Assembly (NCBI GenBank): GCA_030267965.1
Contig: BRYA01000100.1
Coordinates: 22,085-86,084 of the forward strand
DNA: 64,000 nucleotides
DNA from: Triparma columacea
Taxonomy: Eukaryota > Sar > Bolidophyceae > Parmales > Triparmaceae
Reading direction: 5' to 3'
How positions within the stretch are numbered: the stretch's first letter is position 1; each line of letters opens with the position of its first letter. The notes under the pieces were generated by a model. It did not search any database and was not told the origin of the DNA. It was given only the letters and a program-made list of their open reading frames with translations. Made by a program: the position numbers and the translations under genes. Shown piece after piece: positions 53,214-61,998 of this stretch.

Positions 53214-53524
53214 GGGGTTATCCAGGGAGTTTAGTTCACCCTAACTGACCAGGGGGAGGGTGGGATTTGGGTTAAAGAAGCAGAAGGGCCGAGAAAGCGG
53301 CGGCGAGGGTCGGGATTATAGAATTTATGGAGGAACACTATTCGAAAGAGCGCCTGTTGACAATGTTTTGGTGTGATAAAATTGGGGTGACCAAGGCAGA
53401 GGCAGAACAGTTTCTTGAATTCTCTTGGCTTTGCAAAGCAAAACAAGAAGGCGAAAGCGAGTTGATTTGTTGTTGTTGTGAATAATGACTATTAAATATT
53501 TGGGAAGGGGGGGGGAGAGAAATT
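53214..53524. other. Intergenic region
   Basis: This 311-base spacer lies between the start of the ARL16-like gene and the stop of the ZIP gene, both leftward. It must hold the GTPase promoter and the ZIP 3' end. No other feature was seen. Confidence 0.5.
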
Positions 53525-55002
53525 CTACATTTCGTCGTGGCCGTGATCGTGGTGGTCATGGTGGTCGTGGTCATGGTCTTGGTAATGTTGTCCGATTTCC
53601 TCATGTTGTCCAACCCCGTGTCCGTGTCCATGCCCGTGTCCGTGTCCGTGTCCGTGCCCGTGTCCGTGCCCATGTCCATGATGTCCCCCCATATCCTCCA
53701 TAACCTTGACCGCCCACAGGCACCCTACCCCCGCCACGAATCCTGCCGCCACCCCCCACCTCCCCCCCCCCCCCCCCACGGCGTCAGAGAGCAGAGTCAC
53801 GGCCCCTAGGTACAGGAAACCACCAGAGCAGAAGGGGACGAGGAGGAAGGAGAGGGAACCGTCGAGGATTGTGGGGGCTAGGAGACCGAAGATACAGCCA
53901 AGGAGGGCGCCAACCGCGGTGACCATTTGCGCGAGGATGGCTTGAGACTAGGAAGGGGGGATGGGGGGGGAAGGCAAGGGGTTAGGAAAGTTAGCGTGAG
54001 CGTGAGGAGGGTGGCGGCGAGTGTGCATGTGTGGGGGGGGTGGCTGCATTTTGGTCCAAACACCAAACACAGTTCTATCTCTCTCTTGGCTCTTGGCTCT
54101 TGGCTCACCTTTGACATCCCCTCACTTCTCAGAACCGCGTAGTCACCCATCTCGTGGGGGACTTCGTGTAGCAGCACGGACATGAAGGCCGTCATGGAGA
54201 AGGTCGTCGACGAGGACAGTCCCAGGAATAGGCCGTCAGTGAAATTGTGCATGAGGTCACCGAGGAGGTTCAGCAGTAAGGCAGAGGAATATCCGGCGGG
54301 GGAGGGGGAGGGATGGTCGAGGGAGGGTTCCCCCACCTCCGGTATCATCTTTGTCGCCCCCTCTATCGCCTCAGTGTCCACTACCAGCATTTGCTTGGCC
54401 CTTTTCTTGATCTTGTTACCTTCATCATCCTCTGCCGTGACCCAGCCCTTTCCGCTGCTCTTCACGACGTACGTGGTGGGTACGTCGCCTTCCGAGGCGT
54501 CGAGGTCACCGTCTACGACGACGGTCAGCCCCGGTCGGCGTGACTCAGGCACGGAGGAGAGGAGGGATGTGGAGGTGAGGCTCACCATGTCCTGGATCAA
54601 ATCCTCTGCTGACAAAAGGGCGGCCGCAATATCGCCCCCGTCACCAACCCCGTCACCAGCACCCTCACCGTGAGAGTGACCGGCGTGGCCGTGACCTCCA
54701 TGCCCCCCTCCCTCCCCCCCGTTGGTGATGAGATTGAGGAACAGGAACATGAGGAAACCTGCAACCACAGCCAGCCCAACATCATCAGGTTCCTCAGCCT
54801 CATTGAAAGCTGAAGGCAGGCTATGGATGAAAACGTCACCAATTAGCCCCCCAGCAGACAGGGCCTTGGCGGCATTTAGGAGGGTGGAGGACTTCCCAGA
54901 GGCAGCTTTTGGGAAGAATAGGAGGAGGAGGGTTGGAGCGATGGAGATTACTACAACCTGAAGGATGGCAGATTGGGAGGCTGTGAGAGTAGAGAGATCC
55001 AT
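53525..55002 (-). CDS. ZIP-family zinc transporter (SLC39A7/KE4-like)
   Basis: Exons 55002-54109 and 53947-53525 join over a 161-base intron to 438 residues. ZIP transporters bring zinc or related metals into the cytosol from outside or from secretory organelles. The metal-site helices are intact: HNFTDGLFLGL in TM4 and LLHEVPHEMGDYAVL in TM5, the latter typical of the LIV-1/KE4 branch. TM2 carries GDVFIHSLP. There are two His-rich segments, one in the loop after TM3 (GGHGGHGHAGHSHGEG) and a long HG-repeat plus DHDHDHHDHHDHGHDEM at the C-terminus. A large variable loop of about 120 residues separates TM3 and TM4. Confidence 0.92.
53618..53681 (-). repeat. 6-bp repeat encoding (His-Gly)n
   Basis: A GGACAC/GGCATG-type hexamer array on the minus strand encodes about ten His-Gly pairs in the ZIP C-terminal tail. 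Confidence 0.85.
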
Positions 55003-55374
55003 CGCTCCAAGTTAGAGAGGAAGTGCTAGAGTCGGAGGAACGATTCAGTACAGAAGACACGGACTGGGAGAGAGAGGGAGTAATGTGGATCGAGGAGAGG
55101 GGAGAGGTTAGGGTGAAGGTCTGCGTTTGTGACGAAGGGAGAGAGAGCTGGAGGGTTTGCAGGTGAAGGGATTGCTGCACGAGCCAGATACGGGAAAGAA
55201 GAGGAGGAAGATTGGTGAGGGGGAAAGTCTGATTTCGTCAGGAAAACTATGGAGAACAAAGGAGAAAAATGGGAAGGCTGATGAAGCACAAACCAGGCAA
55301 GTGCAGATCATTTCTGCCTTCCTTTTTTGATATACCGTACAATACAATATAAATACAGTACATACGGTCTAATT
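55003..55374. promoter_or_regulatory. Divergent promoter region (ZIP / TrpEG)
   Basis: This 372-base region lies between the start codons of the ZIP and anthranilate synthase genes. It is AG-rich on the ZIP side and AT-rich near TrpEG (repeated TACAATA/ATACAGT around 55335-55365). No exon was recognised. Confidence 0.4.
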
Positions 55375-58275
55375 ATGAGATTCTACACCTCGTTGACACT
55401 GTTCATCTCCTTGATATCACTAACAACATCATATATCACAACATGTAACCCTGCTCCGACATTCATCTCCTCCCTTTCCTCTTTTCATCCTCCTCAACGT
55501 CTCTCTTTGCGATATCAAACTAGATATCAGACATCAGAACGTACATCACCAACCCGTACACACACAATGATCCTAAAATCTGCACCATCAGACTCACACT
55601 CACCACAACCTACTAAAAAAGGAGTTAAGAAGACTGGAGGAACAGGAGCTGTACAAGTAGCTGACACGGCACAATCACTCGGACTATCACTAGGAGCACC
55701 GACGGGACGCCCGACGGGGGGCCACTACCTTACCAAGGGTGGAGTGCAGATAACCACCGATGTCCAGCCTCTTGAATTCTCCCTAGACAAGAATGCCAAG
55801 ACCGGGTCAGCCTTTGCCATCGAGGAGCTAATTACAAAGCTAGACAATAGGAGGGGTGTCCTCCTCCAGTCCTCCTACGAGTTCCCGGGCCGCTACTCGC
55901 GCTGGTCGCTAGGTTTCGTTGACCCCCCCTTGTCAATAACTGGTCGCGGGCGCACCTGCACAGTCCAGGCGCTGAACGCTAGGGGCCTCGTCATACTGCA
56001 GGGCGTCAGGTCGGCCATTGAGAAGCTCAGGCTCCAGGGCGACGTCGTCAGCGTCGGGGAGGAGAGGGGCGAGAACGACTGGCAGGGCGAGGGGGCTGAG
56101 GCCAACACCCTCCACTGCGAGGTGGCGGGGACACCGCCGCCGGGATCGTTCGAGGAGGAGGACAGGAGCAGGCTCCCGAGCCTCTTCTCTATCGTCAGAG
56201 CGATCAGGGAGGAGTTCGGGTACCAGAGCTCCGATGGGCAGCTGGGACTTTACGGTTCTTTCGGGTACGACCTAACGTTCCAGTTTGAGCCCATTGAGTT
56301 CAAGAGGGACAGGGACGAAGAGCAGAGGGACCTGGTGCTCTTCCTCCCCGACCAGGTCACCGTGGTCGACCAGGACAAGAGGGACGCTTGGACTATCAAC
56401 TACGACTTCTCAATTAATGACAAGTCTACCTCCGGCCTACCCCGCGGCGGAACCGAGATCCCCTTCCAAGAACACGATGGGTCCGCATTCGAAAGAAGGG
56501 ACACGCCCGAGGGGAAGTTCGCGGACGCGGTGGACAAGGCTAAGAGGGAGTTCGCGGTAGGCAACTTATTCGAAGCCGTCATCAGCCAGACTTTCAGGGA
56601 GAGGTGAGAAGCGGGGAAGAGGATGGCCAAGGCCAGAGGGTTGACCACCTCGTCACCCGACCCCGAAAGAATACTTGGGAGGCGCACATTTCAAAGTAAT
56701 ATACAACCCTAACCTCGAAACGACCCTTCCCCCCGTCCCTCCACCTTGCAGCCTCGACTCCAGCAACCCGCCCAGCAAGCTCTTCCGCAGGCTCCGAAAG
56801 CGCAACCCTTCACCCTACGGCTTCCTCATGAACCTGGGGTCCCAGGAGTACCTAGTAGGCGCGAGCCCCGAGATGTTCGTCCGTGTCGAGGAGGTGGAGA
56901 ACTCTGACCTCGGCAGGAGGGCCCTGAGGGTAGAGACTTGCCCCATCAGCGGGACGGTGGCGAGGGGAGCGGACGCCCTGGAGGACGCCAAGAACATACA
57001 GGCCATACTGAGCAACGAGAAGGAGGTGAGGGGAGGGGGGAAGGGAAGGACCATGGACAAGTCGGGACATGACAAGATCTTCGTTCGTCACCTTATACCA
57101 CAACTCACGCAAAACAAAACACCTTCGCACAGGAGTCTGAGCTTACCATGTGCACGGACGTAGACAGGAACGACAAGAGCAGGATCTGCGAGGCCGGCAC
57201 CGTCAAGGTGATTGGTCGTCGTCAGATTGAGATGTACTCCCGCCTCATCCACACCGTCGACCACGTCGAGGGGTACCTGCGCAAGGAGTTCGACGCCCTG
57301 GACGCCTTCCTCGGGCACACGTGGAGCGTCACGGTGTGCGGCAGCCCCAAGGCCTGGGCGACCCAGTTCGTCGAGGACACGGAGAAGTCAGCCAGGGCCT
57401 GGTACGGCGGGGCGGTGGGCCTGGTGGGATTCGACGGGGGCCTTAACACGGGCCTGACGCTGAGGACCATCAGGGTCAGCAAGGGAATCGCGGAGATAAG
57501 GGCGGGGGCGACCCTGCTGTACGACAGCAACCCTGTCGCCGAGGAGCTGGAGACCGAGCTGAAGGCCTCTGCCATAATCGACGCCGTGGTCAACAGCGGG
57601 GGGGGGGAGGAGGACGAGCAGGCAGGGGAGGGGGGGCAGGTGGAGATCAAGGAGCAGAACGTGGGGGAGGGAAAGAGGGTCATCATAGTGGACCACCAGG
57701 ACAGCTTCGTGCACACGCTAAGCAACTACTTCAGGCAGACGGGAGCGGAGGTGAAGACGCTAAGGAGCGGACCGGAGACTAGGAAATACCTGGAGAGGGA
57801 GAAGGACAGTATCGACCTCGTCGTACTGTCACCTGGACCAGGCAACCCAGACGACTTCGGGCTGAAGGACACAATGGAAACTCTGATCAAGCTGAAACTC
57901 CCTGCCTTCGGGGTCTGCCTAGGGCTCCAGGGAATGGTTGAATACTTCGGGGGAACCCTTAGCGTCCTAGGCTACCCCATGCACGGGAAGCCCAGCTCCA
58001 TCACCCTCGAGGGCGACAGCGGCGGTCTGTTCACCAGCCTCCCCAGCACCTTTGAAGTGGCTCGGTACCACTCCCTCCACGGGACCAAGTCCAAGATGCC
58101 CGCGGTCCTCTCCATCACGGCCCAGACGGACGACGGGGTAGTGATGGGAATCCAGCACAAGGAGCTCCCGTACGCGGCGGTGCAGTTCCACCCGGAGAGC
58201 ATTCTCACGAGCCCAGCACATGGGATGGCGATTGTGGAGAACGCGATAAGGACGCTCAAGTACGATAAGGCGTAA
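55375..58275 (+). CDS. trpEG: Anthranilate synthase, fused TrpE-TrpG
   Basis: Three exons (55375-56603, 56752-57025, 57133-58275) give 881 residues. The enzyme makes anthranilate from chorismate and glutamine, the first committed step to tryptophan. The start at the ATG 55375 gives a hydrophobic signal peptide ([18 protein letters not shown]) followed by a Ser/Arg-rich stretch, a bipartite plastid leader in complex-plastid algae. The synthase half has [48 protein letters not shown], and [11 protein letters not shown]. The glutaminase half has [31 protein letters not shown], the nucleophile in FGVCLGLQG, and FHPESI. The fused order matches the alphaproteobacterial TrpEG clade rather than separate plant-type subunits, suggesting gene transfer. 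Its first intron is introner copy B. Confidence 0.93.
56604..56751 (+). mobile_element. Introner copy B (intron in trpEG)
   Basis: This 148-base phase-2 intron is nearly identical to 49119-49264. The first 70 bases differ at one site only, and differences cluster in the last 60 bases. The donor GTGAGA, the CCTAACC site and the TTGCAG acceptor are all kept. Junctions read GAG|GTGAG and CAG|CCTCG, so only AG is shared by the two ends. Copy A is phase 0, copy B phase 2, in unrelated proteins, so descent from a common host gene is excluded. Confidence 0.8.
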
Positions 58276-58373
58276 ACGCATTTTGAAGAGAATCATTCTT
58301 TCTTTCTTCTACCTATAAATGTGACTGTGTGTGTTTGTGTTTTTTCGCAACGCCAAGGATGCACATTCTCCTC

Positions 58374-59118
58374 TTAAAGATGTATCCTGCGGGAGGAGCG
58401 AAGCGACGACCGAGTTAGTGGATGTCGTGATGTGCATCGGTGTGTTACCTCGTCGCTCCGCTCCTTGTCGCCCTGCTCCTCCACGCTTTCCCCATTCTCA
58501 CCATCCCACATGTTGGGCTTTCATCTCAGGCCCCGCCGTCGTCCTCGGTCTGCAGTTGTTGTTGATCGACTTGTACCAATCCCTCGTCCCAGCATTGCCC
58601 CTGTACACTGTGCCCCCCAGGGACTCGTCCCTGTGAGGGCCGTTCCCTGGAGCTCGTGTTGCATTTTTCCTGGAGAGACTTGTTGGGGACAAAGTTTTCA
58701 ACTGAGGGGCCTTGTTTCTGTGGGGTAATTGGGATTTTCTTAGAGTTCCGAGTTGCATTTTCATGCTCCTAAGGCGCGCCGCCTTACTGTCAGGGTGGTC
58801 ATCCATATTATCTTTCATTGACCTGGTACTGCTAAGACGCGCAGCCTTGCTGTTAGGACGATCATTAACATTGTTGTTGATCGACCTATACCAGTCTTTT
58901 GTCCCCGAGGGCCATGCACTATACCTTCCGAGCGACTCGTCAAAGTGTGGCCCGTTACCTGGAGCCCTTGTCTTAACCTTGGACCTGTCAATAAAATCCC
59001 GCGAAGATTGACGCCAAAGAGGGGCGTCTGACTGTGTTTTTGGTCTGGAAGACGTGCTCTGATAGCCTCCGAATGTCTGTTTGAAAGTTTGGGGCTGAGA
59101 TTTCGGACGCAACGTCAT
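58374..59118 (-). CDS. Small repeat protein next to DNALI1, possibly flagellar
   Basis: Exon 1 (59118-58502) and a 13-base last exon (58386-58374) give 209 residues ending GWIHL; without splicing the frame ends one codon after W's first bases, at TGA in the donor. Two copies of a basic module are present: RAPGNGPHFDESLGRYSAWP with TKDWYRSINNN, and RAPGNGPHRDESLG with TRDWYKSINNN. A shorter repeat (PNSKAARL/PDSKAARL) lies between. Tyr/Trp/Gly-containing basic modules of this sort are common in microtubule-binding axonemal proteins, and the gene shares a 120-base promoter region with DNALI1, but the family is not recognised. The intron carries long matching inverted ends. Confidence 0.55.
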
Positions 59119-59238
59119 CTTGGGGGGGTAAAAAGGGATGCAAGAGGAAATTCTTTTTCCCTCAAATCTTTTGTCATTCATCAGCGGTTTTGGGCACCAG
59201 CTTGGGCCCACATTTTTGGCCCAACTGCTTTCTTGGCC
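59119..59238. promoter_or_regulatory. Divergent promoter of the repeat protein and DNALI1
   Basis: About 120 bases separate the two start codons. The arrangement suggests joint expression of the two genes. Confidence 0.4.
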
Positions 59239-60538
59239 ATGGCATCAGTAGGGAACACTTTTGCAGCACCCTCTCTGCCCCAATCGCTCCTTAAGTTTGA
59301 GGTTCAAGAGACTGTAACAAGCGTTGAGGACATACTCCCCCACAATAGTCCCAGGCCTCCCTCCTCTGGTGAGGCTCGTGGCCCCTTGTCCTCAAAAACG
59401 AGAACCCACGTAGTAGAGGCGAGCGCTGCTCTAGCAGAGATCACGAGATCGATACTTCCCAACAGGATCCTTACGGACCCTGAGACGGGGGAGTCTCTGG
59501 AACAGATTGTCTCAACGACACTGTGCGGGAGGAAGGATGTGAAGGAGCTGGCTGAGGGTTTGGACGCAATGCTGTCAATGTCGGGCGTCAGACCGAAGGC
59601 CGTGTGCAGGGACAGGGAGGTGATATTCTCGGATTGTTTCAACGAGCTCATCCGGCAGGTTACCTTGGAGTGCCCCGAGCGGGGGCTGCTTTTACTGAGG
59701 GTTAGGGACTCCATCCGTCTCACGATATCGAACCACCTTCACATCCTCCGTTCGTCGCTGAACTTTGGCGCCGAAAAGATGGCAGTCGGTGAGGAAGGGA
59801 TGGAGGAGATGAACAGGACAATAACGGAAAAGGAGAGGACGAGGGATCAACTCAAGGCTAGGGTGTTGGAGCTGCAGTTGGACGCAGAGCGGCTAGAGGC
59901 CGAGTACCAAGAAAGGAGACTGGATAGGGACAAGGCGAACTCCAAGGTCCTGGCCAAGTTGAATGGGCAGGCCGGGACAATAAGGACGTTCATAGCCAGG
60001 TGAGGGTTGGTTTAGCTGGGCGAGGAGGAGGAGGAGCGAAGCCGATGACCTATGGAGGTTAGCGATAGGCTCAGCGATAGGCCCCGCGATAGTCTATTTA
60101 AAAGTCCCCCTCCCCCCTCACCCGCCCTCTTCCCTTCACGTCCCCTAAAATCCTAACCCCAAAAATTCCTAATTCCTTCCCCCCCCTCCCCTCCCCCCCT
60201 CCCCCCCTTTCCTCTAAAGTCTCGACGCCGGGGGCGGTTCTCTCAAAGGTAATTCTCTCACTTCGTCCACCCCCGGTGCCCCCCGTACCCCCTCCAAGAA
60301 AAAGAAGAAATCAAAGAAGAAGAAATCCGCACTACCTGGTTCCTCCTCCTCCGAATCCTCCGACGACGATGAAGAAGAAGGTAGCGGGGAGGAGGACGAA
60401 GAGGATGATGAGGAGGATGATACGGACACTGAGGAGGAGGAGGAGGATGACTCGGATACGGACACTGAGGGGAGCGAGGAGGAGAGCGAGGGAGGTGAAA
60501 GGGGGGGGGAGGAGGGGGAGAAGGGAGACGTCGTGTAG
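59239..60538 (+). CDS. DNALI1: Axonemal dynein light intermediate chain (p28/DNALI1)
   Basis: Exon 1 (59239-59999) and exon 2 (60220-60538) join to 359 residues over a 220-base intron. DNALI1/p28 is a subunit of single-headed inner-arm dyneins of motile flagella. The family core is clear: LDAMLSMSGVRPKAVCRDRE, FSDCFNELIRQVTLECPERG, LLLLRVRDSIRLTISNHLH and a long C-terminal coiled coil. Normal p28 is about 255 residues, ending near the end of exon 1. Exon 2 adds about 105 residues: a Lys block (KKKKKSKKKKS), then a Ser/Asp/Glu tract of nearly unbroken acid residues. Read-through of frame over the splice is exact (phase 2), so the tail appears real. Confidence 0.88.
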
Positions 60539-60628
60539 TTCCCCCCCCCAAAAAATAAAATTGTTTTGTTCGTAAATATTTCGGGACCCTTTTTCATGCC
60601 GTTCAACAGTGACTTTAGAGTTAGTCCG

Positions 60629-61576
60629 TTACAGAAATTCCAGAATAACTCTCCACATATCCTTCGGGAGCCTCTTGAATGCCTTAGTTCCCTGAAGCGC
60701 GACCACTTCATCTCCGTCAAGGCGCTTCCGCTTCAGCCTATCCGATCTCCTGGGCTGGTCCTCCAAAAGTGTCTTGAGGCAGAACAGAACGGTGGCGCGT
60801 TCAAGTATGCGGTGCCACCTAGAATGGAGAAGGGCCTCGACAGTCGGCATATTTTGATCGGCAGCGGCAGAGATTAGGGCAGTGCAGTTTGAGAAGCAGT
60901 TGACACCGATGGAAACATCGGGAGATAGACTGAGTTTCGTTAGGGCGGAGCAATTGCTGAAGGCTAAAGCGCCAATCGTTGTCACTCCATCCGGGATTGT
61001 GATGGCTGCGAGGGAGGAGCATGCCGAGAAGGCGGACCAGTCAATCGACCTCACTGAGTCCGGAATTGTGATGGCTGCGAGTGAGGAGCATCCTACGAAG
61101 GCGCATCTGCTTATCGTCGTCACTCCGTCCGGGATTGTGATGGCTGCGAGGGAGCGGCATCCCGCGAAGGCGGACCAGTCAATCGACCTCACTGAGTCCG
61201 GGATTGTGATGGCTGCGAGGGAGATGCATTCACTGAAGGCGTATTCGCCAATCGTCGTCACAGAGTCCGGGATTGTGATGGATGCGAGGGAGGAGCATCC
61301 CCTGAAGGCGTGCATGCCAATAGTCGTCACTCCGTCCGGGATGGTGATGGCTGCGAGGGAGTAGCATCCGTAGAAGGCTTGATCGCCAATTGTCGTCACT
61401 CCCTCTGCAAAAGTCACCTCCGTGAGTTCCCATGGTTCATTATAGAATCTCTCTAACCCTTCGCCAGAGTATACTGCTGTTTTGGGAAGGGGAGAGTCCC
61501 CATCATCTGGGTCGTCATAGTCACCACCATCGTCATCACTATAGTCATCACCATAAGCAAAGTCTAATTCACTCAT
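60629..61576 (-). CDS. BspA-type leucine-rich repeat protein
   Basis: A single exon of 315 residues starts at the ATG at 61576. The N-terminus is acidic (DDYSDDDGGDYDDPDDGD). About seven BspA-like LRRs follow, each of 23 residues with the form ITIPDGVTTIGxxAFxGCxSLAA. The last 100 residues form the module shared with 29644-30174 (CFSNCTALISAAADQNMPTV, LLHSRWHRI, basic PRRSDRLKRK, and LPKDMWRVILEFL at the end, recalling an F-box helix). LRR_5 proteins are expanded in stramenopiles; roles are unknown. No signal peptide, so intracellular. Confidence 0.85.
   Translation of the reverse strand: MSELDFAYGDDYSDDDGGDYDDPDDGDSPLPKTAVYSGEGLERFYNEPWELTEVTFAEGVTTIGDQAFYGCYSLAAITIPDGVTTIGMHAFRGCSSLASITIPDSVTTIGEYAFSECISLAAITIPDSVRSIDWSAFAGCRSLAAITIPDGVTTISRCAFVGCSSLAAITIPDSVRSIDWSAFSACSSLAAITIPDGVTTIGALAFSNCSALTKLSLSPDVSIGVNCFSNCTALISAAADQNMPTVEALLHSRWHRILERATVLFCLKTLLEDQPRRSDRLKRKRLDGDEVVALQGTKAFKRLPKDMWRVILEFL
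60945..61435 (-). repeat. 69-bp tandem LRR-coding repeats
   Basis: Repeats of 69 bases encode the LRR units. Phrases such as gggattgtgatggctgcgag recur at constant spacing on the plus strand near 60994, 61063, 61132, 61201 and 61270. DNA-level similarity between neighbours indicates recent unit duplication. Confidence 0.85.
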
Positions 61577-61998
61577 TATAGGGATGGAGAGGATCTTTTA
61601 TGGCAGTGCTCGAGCTAGAGTATGCTGGGGTATTGCGTGAATGTTTAGATGGAGAGGAGGAGATTGAAAGTTAGGGATTTGGACGACGTAGTTTTGTTGG
61701 GGACCAAATTTGAGCTCAAACTACAATGTGTTTGGATATGGTGTAGGTAGTAGTATCGTTGTTGGTATTGTGAAGAGTTAGGTCGGTCGTAAAAGTATCT
61801 AAAGGTTATAACACAGCTTTCTTGCCAAAATGATGCCCAAATCTTTCCCAAAACCCCAAAAATGATGGTTTGAGGTTTTTTTGAGGCTCCAAAAAAGAAG
61901 CTAAAACAAAAGGCTGGGAGGAGACAACTCCTCCCGTAAACCTCAATTGTTTAGTATTGCAAAAGGTATACTTCGTTAACAACCAATATCTCCCCACA
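61577..61998. other. AT-rich intergenic region
   Basis: This 422-base spacer lies upstream of the LRR gene and downstream of the coiled-coil gene, both leftward. Apart from one perfect hairpin (listed separately) no feature was recognised. Short ORFs here lack coding character. Confidence 0.5.
61916..61935. other. Perfect 8-bp inverted repeat (hairpin)
   Basis: GGGAGGAG (61916-61923) and CTCCTCCC (61928-61935) are exact complements separated by ACAA. This would form a tight stem-loop in RNA from either strand, about 65 bases past the coiled-coil gene's stop codon. Function unknown; perhaps a 3' end or processing element. Confidence 0.5.

Noticed and set aside
61645..61997. Two short minus-strand ORFs in the spacer before the coiled-coil gene
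   Set aside because: Low complexity, no splice support and no recognisable motif.
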